Source of the DNA: Cymodocea nodosa
Taxonomy: Eukaryota > Streptophyta > Magnoliopsida > Alismatales > Cymodoceaceae
Direction of reading: 5' to 3'
Length of the DNA: 64,000 nucleotides
Assembly (NCBI GenBank): GCA_036874045.1
Contig: CM072346.1
Span: 10,392,001 to 10,456,000, forward strand
The notes under the pieces are model-generated. The model did not search any database, was not told where the DNA came from, and was given only the letters and a program-made list of their open reading frames with translations. Below, one piece after another: positions 35,101 to 45,357 of this stretch. Numbering within the stretch: the first letter of the stretch is position 1; every line of letters begins with the position of its first letter. A program made the position numbers and the translations under genes.

Positions 35101-36093
35101 GATAAGAGTACACATGTTTATTTGTTATTGTATGTTGATGATATTCTTATAGCTGCGAAGAATATTGAAGTGATACAAGAGTTGAAGGACACATTAAAAT
35201 CAGAATTTGATATGAAGGATCTTGGTCTAGCTGGCAGAATTCTTAGAATGGAGATTAAGCGTGAAAGAAATTTTGGTAAGCTATTTTTGAATCAACAGAA
35301 GTATATTGAGAAGATCCTTAGCAGATTTAGAATGGCTTCATGCAAAGCCATTAGCATGCCTTATGACAGAAATGTCAAATTGTCATCTATGATGTGTCCA
35401 CAAACTGATTCTGAAAAGCTTGATATGCAACGAGTTCCTTACGCTCAGGTAGTTGGAAGTCTTATGTATGCTATGGTATGCACTAGGCTGGATTTGGCAT
35501 ATCCTTTGAGTGTTGTTAGTAGGTTCATGTCCAATCCGAGCAGGGAACATTGGAAAGCAGTTAAAAGGATATTCAGATATTTGAAAGGAACTCCAAGTGT
35601 TGGCTTGATGTATGCAGCAGATCAGGGTTGTACTATGGCTGGTTATACAGACTCAGACTATGTAGGTGATGTTGACAGAAGGAGATCATTATCTGGTTAT
35701 GTCTTTACATTTGCAGGTTCTATTGTGAGTTGGAAATCAACTCTTCAGCCTACGGTATCTCTGTCCACAACTGAGGTTGAATATGTGGCTATGACAGAAG
35801 CTGCAAAGGAAGGGATTTGGTTGAAAGGCTTACTTGGAGACTTTGGTTGGCGCATTGATAAAGTTGATATCTTTTGTAATAGTCTTAGCGCTATTTGTCT
35901 CTCCAAAGATAATGTCTTTCATGATAGAACTAAACATATTGATGTTAAGTATCACTTCCTTAGGAATGAAGACAGGATAAGGATTATGAAGGTCAACACA
36001 AAGGACAATCCAGTTGATATGTTTACAAAGGGCGTTGTTGAAAGCAAGTTCAAGCATTGCTTGGACTTACTCAACATCTATTGCTGCTGCTGA
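32161..36093 (+). pseudogene. Gag-pol polyprotein of element 7 (single frame, five stops)
   Basis: One continuous frame of ~1310 codons with no frameshift, broken only by in-frame stops at 32467, 33379, 33943, 34378 and 34768. Order: Gag (MNTSELKIEKFDGKNSFSLW start), zinc knuckle CHYCKEKGHWKSHC, protease WIMDLGASHHMTP (the usual D-S-G reads D-L-G, a loss of the key Ser/Thr), integrase with WHSRMGHLG, CKHCVFGK, VDCWGP, RTDNGLEF and NGVAERLNRT (zinc and DDE residues present), RT with VKTAFLHGELEE and YVDD, RNase H with GYTDSDYVGD and TEVEYVAM. The length fits a normal copia polyprotein. The Met at 32161 is chosen over one at 32068 because it starts the conserved Gag motif. At least three of the stops fit CAG or CGA decay. 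Confidence 0.95.
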
Positions 36094-36148
36094 CCCAAGT
36101 TGGGTCTTGGTGATCCATCACCTGTTCGTGGTGAAGATTGATGAAAGA

Positions 36149-36161
36149 CAAGGTGGAGATT
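36149..36161 (+). promoter_or_regulatory. Polypurine tract of element 7
   Basis: The purine-rich run GACAAGGTGGAGATT directly before the 3' LTR is the usual copia form. Confidence 0.85.
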
Positions 36162-36534
36162 TGTGATGCGTGTGTCTTCCATCAAGTATATGTATGTGTC
36201 ATTGAATATGGTTGTATTTCTTTGATAATTTGTATAGGGGCAAACTTGTCTTTTGGGTATCACTGACCATTGCCCCTATATATGTAAGAGGTCATCCATG
36301 TCTAAGGGATGCCATGCCAAACCATCCCTTGATTTTGTTCTCCCCCTTCTATGTACCAGCAACCATACAACAAGGAATCACGATAGATTGATCACCCGTG
36401 GACGTACCCGTGTTGGGGAACCACGTAAATTTGTTGTTCTTCGAATTCTCCACTCGCAATCTTCTCTTCCATGCAGATCTCTTCTCCACGCCACCCCTAG
36501 ATGCTCCACGTTTGTTTGATCTTTCCGCACAACA
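36162..36534 (+). repeat. 3' LTR of element 7
   Basis: 373 bp, partner of 31036-31408. It holds CpG sites that appear as TG or CA in the 5' copy. Confidence 0.96.
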
Positions 36535-36539
36535 GTTTT

Positions 36540-37105
36540 AAAGTTATATCTTCTATATCATGAACAGTGCACGTTTAGACAACTCATTAAGTTAGAGTGT
36601 TATTTGTATAGAGGTCACATGAGAACTCTTTGAATTAGAGGCTTAAAGGTTAAAATAAGTCATGTGAGAACTCATTGAGTTAGTGAATAAAAGAAGAGAC
36701 GAACTTGTTAAGTCAGTGTTGTACACGTGGTGAAAATATAAGTTATGAATGTTATATTGTATCACGTGAGGTGCACATGTTTAACTCGTTAAGTTAACAT
36801 AACTAAATGCGTTGAGTTGCTATATTGAACACTAAGGCAACACGTTAGGTTAGCGTTATAAAACTTAAGTTGTTATTTTTGCACGTGGTAAATTCTTATT
36901 ATAAAAACATTTGTTTATTACTAGTTCGTTGAGTTATCTGTAATACAACGAAGATGGTTCGTTGAGTTATCGTAACACCATAGAGATAGTTTGTTGAGTT
37001 AGCTACAGTACTTGTCACGTGAAATGGCACATGAGGAACTCGTTAAGTTAGAAACGTTAAGTTAATATCCACTTATGTTACTCGTTTACTTAACATTAAA
37101 GTAAC
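36540..37105 (+). repeat. 5' LTR of element 6, continuation (truncated)
   Basis: Continues the LTR from 31035 and matches 48350-48875. It stops at GTAAC (37101-37105), where an LTR of the same family begins in inverted orientation. The remaining ~900 bp of this LTR is missing. Rich in CGTTAAGTTA and CGTTGAGTTA motifs. Confidence 0.88.
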
Positions 37106-38818
37106 TGTAGGATCGTATGGCTACACAAGAGGGGGGGTGAATTGTGTTTTTCAATATTTTCGAATATAATTGAAACTTTAAAACTCAAAAACAAGTCAAG
37201 ACATTGTTTTCATAAAATCATCTTTATTCAAGGTTTCAATTACAATATACAATTCAATTCTCCTTAGAAATTGTAGATGCAATTATATCTCGCTACCATG
37301 TATCATCTAAACAATTTCATAACTACAAACAGAGAAAACTAATTTGCGGAATTTAAAACATTTCTCTCTATTTGAGGTCTTTCTTCTTCTTCTTTTTCTT
37401 CTTTAGCAATTCTTTAGTGATGAATGTCTTGTCTTTCTCTGCTTCACCGAATTTGCTTTCTTCTGATACTTCAAATCTTTAGTGACGTAAATCTTACCTT
37501 TTTATGCTTCACTGAATTTTCTTCCACCTGATACTTTAAATCTTCAATAACATAAATCTGACCTTTTCTGCTTCACTGAATTTTCTTCCTTCTAAGAGCT
37601 TTTCCCCGAAGAGTGTTTTTGATTCCTGAAAAGATTTTTCCTTTGGTGTGCAGGGATAGTTTGATCCTTGAAAAGATTTTTCGTTTTGTGTGCAAGGATG
37701 GTTTGATCAATGAGAACTCTATGCCTTTTATACTATATCTTCATTTCATGCATATCCTCCACGTTTAATCACTACCAGTTTTCTACTTCTCCATGTCTTT
37801 TCTTTTTCCTTCATCGAAATACACACGTTCTGACCCACGTTTACATTTCGAATTTTCTTTAATCATCAATCTTGGATCTCTGAAAATTTCCTACAAAATA
37901 AACTTTCTCATCCAAAAATTTTCATCAGTGTAATAAGAAGTTGTTACTTTAATGTTAACTAAACAAGTAACACAAGTATATATATATAACTTAACGTTTC
38001 TAACTTAACGAGTTCCTCATGTGCCATTTCACGTGACAAGTACTGTAGCTAACTCAACGAACTAAGTTTGTGGTGTTACGCTAACTCAACGAACCAGCTT
38101 AACCTTTCTTTTGGAAGGTTAAAAGATAACTCACCAAAAATAGTTTAAGTTTCGGATAGTTATGGTTGTAAGTCTCCGAAAAACTTTAACTCACCGATTC
38201 AGCAATAAACAAATGTGTTTATAATAAGAATTTTACCACGTGCAAAAATAACAACTTAAGTTTATAACGCTAACCTAACGCATTGCCTTAGTGTTTAATA
38301 TAGCAACTCAACGCGTTTAGTTATGCTAACTTAACGAGTTAAACATGTGCACCTCACGTGATATAATATAACATTCGTAACTTATAATTTCACCACGTGT
38401 ATAACACTAACTTAACGAGTTCGTCTCTTCTTTTACTCACTAACTTAACGAGTTTTCACGTGACCTATTTTAACCTTTAAGCCTCTATCTTAACGAGTTC
38501 TCACGTGACCTCTTTACAAACAAAACTCTAACTTAACGAGTTGTCTAAACGTGCACTGTTCATGATACAGAAGATATAACTTTAAAACATATCATGCTTT
38601 TCAATAAAAACACATGTTAACTTAACGTTTAGTTAAATGAAAAATTAATGCAACGAAACGACTAGTTATTAACTTCAGATCTAATACAGACAAGTATTTA
38701 TGTCAGTAAGCTTTTTCTGTATTAATTGATGATTTTAATTTCTTTTCACAAGCAATAGTAATTGAGCAAATATGATTATTTTCATTCAGCACACATCATC
38801 AAAACAAAATACTCAACA
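37106..38818 (-). repeat. Complete SIRE-like LTR, minus orientation (3' LTR of left arm)
   Basis: On the plus strand it runs TGTAGGATCG...ACTCAACA, 1713 bp, the complement of 48110-49784. It includes a ~70-75-bp tandem repeat at about 37430-37610. Confidence 0.93.
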
Positions 38819-38833
38819 ATCTCCCCCTTTTTG
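38819..38833 (-). promoter_or_regulatory. Polypurine tract of the left arm
   Basis: On the minus strand AAAAAGGGGGAGAT lies directly before the LTR, identical in type to 48096-48109. Confidence 0.88.
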
Positions 38834-39291
38834 ATGATGACAAAACCATATTAATTCAATTATGAAATATATTTAACTCAACAAAGCACCTTTGTTGGGT
38901 TAACTTTTAATTCAACAAACTTGTTTGTTGACTTAAGTTCACTTAAGCTTATTTCTATTGTTTGTGTAAATTTCACCTCTTAGAACTAAAACTCTCAGAT
39001 GTCAATAATTATATAAGTATTAGTTTTCTAATTATCATCTGTCAGATTACAATAACCATTTAAATATCATCTCCCTTTATATTATATGCAATTAATATTT
39101 CTCCCCCTTTTTGTCATTAATCAAAAAGATAATTACAGAGAATATATATAGAGTAAGAGATATATTTACAACAACTCTTTATGTAAACAATAATAAAAAT
39201 AGAATACATTTATAGAAACAAATGTATTGTTCAATGAATCAAACAAGGAATATAAACATTACATTTTGTATTCAGAAACAAACAAAAACAG
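38834..39291 (-). other. Non-coding 3' region, left arm
   Basis: The inverted counterpart of 47619-48095. I see no gene. Short T/C-rich tracts resembling the PPT occur near 39105. Confidence 0.6.
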
Positions 39292-41098
39292 TTATCGAGC
39301 CCTCCTAAGTATATCACTTATAGCATTACATAGTTTATCTCCTAGATGCCTAATATCATTTCTAATGTCGTTAAGCACTACATCTAAGTCAGGAGGTAGC
39401 TGGGTTTGCTGTTCTACTTGAACTGAATAACTTTGTTGTTGTTGTTGTATATGGTCTGTACAGTCTAGTTGTTGTTGTTGTTGTTGTTGTCATTGAGGTT
39501 TATGCATGGCCTGGAATTTTTGCAAATCTTTAACACTAAATGCTCTCATGCCTTTAGTTTCAGAGGGCCAGTCGAATAAATTCAATTGGCTTGCAAGAAT
39601 TCTACATATAGCATCACCATAAAATAACTTTGAACTCATATGCTGTAGTTGAGAAGTAAAAACATCAAACCAATTGATTTGAATTCTATTCAGCAGGCCA
39701 TAAGTTGCATATAAACAACTTCTGCTGACTTCCAAATTGTGTCCAACTCTCTGAAATACATTTGCATGCAATATATTTGCAATAAACATTGCCTCTACAT
39801 TCAAATTTTCCATTAATCTCATTTCAGAATATACATCTGGAATTTTTTATAAAGACTGAATGTTCCATTCCAGTTGTCTAATCATGTCAAATCTATTTGT
39901 AACAACAACACTTTCATTCTTTAATCCCAAAACTTCAAAATTTAACTCAGGAGACAATGTGAACTCCTATTGATTTATTTGAGTTTTCAGTAAATTTCCA
40001 TTCTTGACTAGATTGCTATAAAAAGCTGCAATAAGCTCTGTGTATTGCTTCCATTTCGTTCCTACTGGCAAGAATTGAATGAGGCCTTGAAACTCAAATA
40101 GATCTCTTATTTTCATCAAATTTCTGAACTTTATTGGATGAGCATGTAGAATCTGACATGTAATCAAATTATTGTATTTCTGCAATGCTTCTTCAGATCT
40201 AAAATGAATTGAATTACCTTGAATTTGTAATACTGTACACAAAGAAGGTGATACCTGAAGCTGTGATTCTGAATTTATTTCTTCTTCAGGAACCTCTTCT
40301 TCAAAATGAATGTCATTTTGTTCCTTTGTCAAAATATTATCTTGAAGTTGCTCAGGTAAGCTTGATTCTTCAGCTTCAACAGTGTTAGGAACATCTTCAA
40401 TATGCTCAACATTCATCTATTTAGTTTCTATAGAATGATCAGAGTTCAATGTTTCCATAAATTCTATGGCTGGTGCATTTGTCTATAATTGTTCATTTTG
40501 TTCAACAGATATTTCCATTGATTCATGCTAACTCTACCTCTATAGATTCTAAAGAAGGCTGGTTAACTTTTAGCTCTTCTGGAGTCTTAACATTTTCAAT
40601 ATCTGCTACTCGAGACAATTCAGCCTGTGAATTAGTTACTACCTCAACATTTTCAATTATATCTGCAATAACTTGTTCAATGTTAGGTGTCCGATGCTCT
40701 AATTTGTTAATTTCTGCATCATCAGAACTTGTACTAATAGAAAAACTTGAGCTCATATTTGACTTGTATTTCTTCTCAAGCTTTCTAGCAAGGGAAAATA
40801 AAGTCTCATTATCTTCATCAATTTCAGTGTATTCGGAACTGATGAGTTTATCAAATGCACAATAAGGTACAATGTCTAGACATACATTATCCTTTGGAAA
40901 TAAATTTTCATCTGATTCTCCTTTTTCAATAGACTTTGTTTCCTTAGACATAATTTTTCTGATTTTTCCTCTTTTATAATAAGTGAATTGCTCTTCTTGA
41001 AGTATTGCTATTTTCTTCTTAATTTGTTCCATAAAAGTTTTCTGCTTTAATTCTTCTAAGGCACTCTCTATTACTACGACCTTTCGAAGACTGTCAAC
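39292..41098 (-). pseudogene. Accessory ORF of SIRE-like element, left arm (5' truncated)
   Basis: Collinear with 45804-47618 of the right arm. Well-preserved pieces are 40523-41032, with an acidic Ser-rich region (LFSLARKLEKKYKSNMSSSF), 39967-40416, with IKFRNLMKIRDLFEFQGLIQ and AAFYSNL, and 39490-39822, with LNRIQINWFDVFTSQLQHMS and KLFYGDAICRILASQLNLFD. A glutamine-rich tail is encoded by CAA repeats at 39430-39490. The first ~450 nt of the ORF and its promoter-like leader are deleted: spacer joins directly to codons matching 45804. It shares its C-terminal pattern with the gypsy accessory ORFs. No signal peptide or membrane segment seen. Confidence 0.8.
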
Positions 41099-41859
41099 TT
41101 TTTTTTTGTTTTTTGTTTTTTTTCTTCAAAATAGTAAATATTGATAATTTTCTTTAAAAGTTAGTTTGAAAAGCTTGAATCATACAAGAGCTTTCTAATG
41201 TACCTGTGTAATGAGCTTTCAATCAACAATCCCAGATTTGATCAGGACCTTAGGTTGCCAGATTTAAAGAATCTCTTTTCAGGACAACAATCCTTACATA
41301 CCTATCTGCTCAAGTACAAAAGGCTCGTGATCAAATTGATCAATAAACTCTCAAAGATTTTCACTTTGTAAGCACTTTTCATTTTAAGCACAGTATATAT
41401 GTATTCCATTAATACAAATGCAATAAAACACAAATCTCATACAATTTTTACTTCTATGATTGTACTGAGAATATGAATCATTTTCAATAAGCTTATACTT
41501 TTGATTAGCAGTTTAAGATGAGTTACATATAACTTATTCTACAAGTTTAATCAATTAAGTCAAATTTATGCATGATCATATGCATTTTCCTTGATTCAAA
41601 GAAAACATTTAATCAAAATTTCAGAATGTTAGAAGTATTTAATGTTTTTCATTTACACTTCCACTTAAAATCGTAAAAACCATTAAAATTGATAAACTAC
41701 TTAAAATCAATAAGATACTACTATGATTTTACAATAAATACATAGTATCTTAAGCAGCAGTTTAGATATTACTTTAGATATTTATGATAAGTATATAATA
41801 TCTACGAGGTGAACAACATCATCAATAAAATTTATCTTTTTATGTGGAGTTTAAGCATT
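41099..41859 (-). other. Pol-accessory spacer, left arm
   Basis: Non-coding. Highly similar to 43472-44219 inverted, with only scattered changes and a 12-bp length difference near 41775. Its distal ~700 bp is the segment shared with element 1 at 3120-3800. Confidence 0.75.
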
Positions 41860-42586
41860 TTACACATCACATAGCCTACAAATACCTAAATTTAATCTAA
41901 TGTTGCAAAATGTATTTTCATGTATAGGTTTTGTAAATATATCAGCTAATTGATTTTTACTAGATACAAATTCTAATTTAATTTTTCCTTTAATTACGTT
42001 ATCTCTTAGAAAATGATGTCTAACCTCTATATGCTTTGCTCTTGAATGTAATACAGGATTTTTGAAAAAATTTATTGTAGAACTACTGTCACAATAAATC
42101 TCAGTTATATCATAAGATAATCCAAAATCTTCTAGGGTTTGCCTTATCCATAGAATCTAAGTGCAACACAGTGTAGTAGTAACATATTCAGCTTTTGTAG
42201 TAGAAAGTGCTACATAGTTTTGCTTTTTACTAAACCTTGACACCAAATTATTTCCCAATAATTGACATGTGCCACTGGTACTCTTTCTATCAGATTTAGA
42301 TCCTGCATAATCAGCATCAGTATATCCTATAAGATCTATTGAACTTTCCTTAGAATAATACAGTCTGAAATGTTTAGTTCCTTATATATATCTAAATATT
42401 CTTTTAACTGCAATTAAGTGTGATTCTTTAGGATTAGATTGAAATCTAGCACAAACACACACAGCAAACATAATATCAGGTCTACTAGTAGTCAAATAAA
42501 GTAAAGAACCAATCATACTTCTGTATTTTCTTTGATCTATGGATTTTCCTATATCATCAATATCTAACTTTAAAGAAGTACTCATA
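41860..42586 (-). pseudogene. Copia RT C-terminus and RNase H, left arm
   Basis: Opens at the RT end with MSTSLKLDIDDIGKSID and then YRSMIGSLLYLTTSRPDIMF. RNase H motifs follow (GYTDADYAGSKSDRKSTSGT, an ALSTTKAEY region where Glu is expected in TEAEY, and the RHHFLRDN segment), ending RLCDV-stop at 41862-41860. A few stops occur inside. Upstream RT, IN, PR and gag are absent because homology ends at 42586. Confidence 0.85.
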
Positions 42587-42692
42587 CGAAATAAGCAATG
42601 ATATTTTATATAAATATGCACTTTAAGGCAATGATATATAAATAATCTAACATTAAGGTAGAATAAGCAATGATATTTTATATAAATATGCA
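42587..42692. repeat. Junction of the inverted arms with direct repeats
   Basis: A 31-bp sequence occurs twice in direct orientation (42590-42620 and 42662-42692), and a shorter related AAGGCAATGATAT lies between. The second copy runs on into RT codons (YADEMLKK). This patchwork looks like filler copied from nearby DNA during end joining. Confidence 0.8.
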
Positions 42693-43471
42693 GATGAAAT
42701 GCTTAAGAAATTTAATTTTAATGATACAAGGATTCGAGGAACTCCTATGAGTACTTCTTTAAAGTTAGATATTAATGACATAGGAAAATAATAGATCAAA
42801 GAAAATACAAAAGTATGATTGGTTCTTTACTTTATTTGACTGCTAGTAGACCTGATATTATGTTTGCTGTGTGTGTTTGTGCTAGATTTCAATCTAATCC
42901 TAAAGAATCACACTCAATTGCAGTTAAAAGAATATTTAGATATATACAAGGAACTAAACATTTCAAACTGTATTATTCTAAGGATAGTTCAATAGATCTT
43001 ATAGGATATACTGATGCTGATTATATAAGATCTAAATCTGATAGAAAGAGCACTAGTGGCACATGTCAATTATTGGGAAATAATTTGGTGTCATGGTTTA
43101 GTAAAAAGCAAAATTGTATAGCACTTTCTACTATCGAAGCTGAATATGTTGCTACTACACTATGTTGCACTCAGATTCTGCGGATAAGGCAAAGTTTAGA
43201 AGATTTTGGATAATCTTATGATACAACTGAGATTTATTGTGATAGTAGTTCTACAATAAATCTTTCCAAAAATCCTGCATTATATTCTAAAGCAAAGCAT
43301 ATAGAGGTTAGACATCATTTTCTAAGAGATAACGTAATTAAAGGAAAACTTAAATTAGAATTTGTGTCTAGTAAAAATCAATTAGCTGATATATTTACAA
43401 AACCTCTAGACGAAAATACATTCTGCAACATTAGATTAAATTTGGGTATTTGTAGGCTATGTGATGTGTAA
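42693..43471 (+). pseudogene. Copia RT C-terminus and RNase H, right arm
   Basis: Begins in RT with ADEMLKKFNFNDTRIRGTPM, ~55 bp further into RT than the left arm. A 1-nt loss near 42792 gives stops, then a clear frame at 42815-43213 with YLTASRPDIMFAVCVCARFQ, GYTDADYIRSKSDRKSTSGT and STIEAEYVAT. One more stop at 43213, then RLCDV and the terminal TAA at 43469-43471. The protein would degrade RNA in the hybrid during cDNA synthesis; inactive here. Confidence 0.85.
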
Positions 43472-44219
43472 AATGCTTAAACTCCACATAAAAAGATAAA
43501 TTTTATTGATGATGTTGTTCACCTCATAGATATTATATACTTATCATAAATATCTAAACTGCTGCTTAAGATACTATGTATTTATTGTAAAATCATAGTA
43601 GTATCTTATTGATTTTAAGTAGTTTATCAATTTTAATGGTTTTTACGATTTTAAGTGGAAGTGTAAATGAAAAACATTAAATACTTCTAACATTCTGAAA
43701 TTTTGATTAAATGTTTTCTTTGAATCAAGGAAAATGCATATGATCATGCATAAATTTGACTTAATTGATTAAACTTGTAGAATAAGTTATATGTAACTCA
43801 TCTTAAACTGCTAATCAAAAGTATAAGCTTATTGAAAATGATTCATATTCTCAATACAATCATAGAAGTAAAAATTGTATGAGATTTGTGTTTTATTGCA
43901 TCTGTATTAATGGAATACATATATACTATGGTTAAAATGAAAAGTGCTTACAAAGTGAAAATCTTTGAGAGTTTATTGATCAATTTGATCACAAGTCTTT
44001 TGTACTTGAGTAGATAGGTATGTAAGGATTGTTGTCCTAAAAAAGGATTCTTTAAATCTGGCAACCTAAGGTCCTGATCAGATTTGGGATTGTTGACTGA
44101 AAGCTCATTACACGGGTACATTAGAAAGCTCTTGTATGATTCAAGCTTTTCAAACTAACTATTAAAGAAAATTATCAATATTTACTATTTTGAAAGAAAA
44201 AAGAAAACAAAACAAAAGT
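43472..44219 (+). other. Pol-accessory spacer, right arm (first copy)
   Basis: The inverted copy of 41099-41859. It ends with the same deletion join to accessory codons (GTTGACAGTCTTCGAAAGG) as the left arm. Confidence 0.75.
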
Positions 44220-44410
44220 TGACAGTCTTCGAAAGGTTGTAGCAATAGAGATTGCCTTAGAAGAATTAAAGTAGAAAACTTTTATGGAACAAATTAAGAA
44301 GAAAACAACAATACTTCAAGAAGAGCAATTCACTTGTTATAAAAGAAGAAAAATCAGAAAAATTATGTCTAAGGAAACAAAGTCTATCGAAAAAGGAGAA
44401 TCAGATGAAA
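44220..44410 (+). pseudogene. Duplicated fragment of the accessory ORF
   Basis: About 190 bp equal to 45804-45995 and to 40905-41098 inverted, encoding MEQIKKKTTILQEEQF and following residues. It carries the deletion form of the left arm. It ends at SDEN, where the sequence jumps back into spacer (44411). Confidence 0.8.
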
Positions 44411-45357
44411 ATTGTTGACTAAAAGTTCATTACACGGGTACATTAGAAAGCTCTTAGAAAACTAACTTTTAAAGAAAATTATCAATATTTACTATTTTGA
44501 ATAGAAAAAGTTGTTTAATTAATTACAAATATCTTTGAATCAAATATAGTTTCTACCAATATGACTACTGAGTTATTGAATCAACATTAGTACTTTTGAA
44601 AACGTTTATTTGAAATACATTCTTTTATTCTCCTTGAATTAATCATATTGAGTTCAAAGTTATGTTTTGATTCATATATAGTAGGAATTGATTCTGAAAG
44701 TCATTTTTGATAAAGTCAGAATAACGAAAGTTTCTGAAAAGAAAATTTAAAAGTATAGTTATACTTAACATCTATTGTTATACAAGTATATTTTGTATGT
44801 TATTGAATATATATGAAGTATATTTGTAGGGGGAGGATTAACAATGTCCAAAATAGATTAATATAATTCAGAATACAAATCTTGGTTAATCTGAATTAAT
44901 GTCCTCTTACAAGCTTGATGAAATAATTTAAAAAGACAAACAAACTATTTTAGATTCAAAGGATAGGAATGTTAGAATAGTTTACAATGTTCTCAAGATA
45001 ATGTTATAAATGTTAGGATTTTGCTATTGTGATGTGTTTGGAACGTTTTAGTTGAAAGCATCCAAAAATTGTTGTATACCAATTGGACGTTATGTTAGAT
45101 AAGGTAATGTGTAAAACTACCTCTAGACAACGTTTTACTCGTTAGGTTAGTTAACTCAACTAGTTATACTTGAATATTTCAGGTACCTTGATTGAATAAA
45201 CTTTATTCAATACTCATTTGAAATCCAAACCCGACTTATACACGTTGAGTTACTCACCTAAAAACCCTATTTAAACACTTATTACACAGGCACTTAGGTT
45301 ATTCGTAAACTTTGTCAAGAAAATCTTTCTTGCTTGTTGCTGTTACAACCTACGACG
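44411..45357 (+). promoter_or_regulatory. Second spacer copy and leader of the accessory ORF, with promoter-like features
   Basis: 44411-44455 repeats 44089-44133 (322 bp apart), and then the undeleted spacer continues. A purine tract, TAGGGGGAGGATTA, lies at 44828-44841. Near 45267 a TATTTAAA box is followed ~30 bp later by ACACAGGCACTTAGG and a CT-rich stretch that leads to the ATG at 45358. That layout fits a local promoter for the accessory gene, but it is inferred from sequence alone. Confidence 0.45.

Larger units (their letters stand above)
31031..36539 (+). mobile_element. Element 7: full-length Tork-like copia retrotransposon
   Basis: Two 373-bp LTRs, a PBS at 31411 and a PPT before 36162. 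The target duplication is ATTTT/GTTTT (31031-31035 and 36535-36539); the uninterrupted LTR at ~48350 has GTTTT, so the left copy changed by one base. By eye the LTRs differ at about 25 of 373 positions, some 22 of them transitions. The insertion lies inside the 5' LTR of element 6, which makes it the innermost of the five visible layers. Confidence 0.96.

Noticed and set aside
39292-41098. Reading the accessory ORF as a true retroviral envelope
   Set aside because: No signal peptide, glycoprotein-like Cys pattern or transmembrane anchor could be seen in any of the copies.
37106-42586. A complete second element inserted in reverse within element 6
   Set aside because: Only one LTR and a 3' half are present in this orientation, and the partner LTR, gag, PR and IN are absent, so it is described as an inverted arm.
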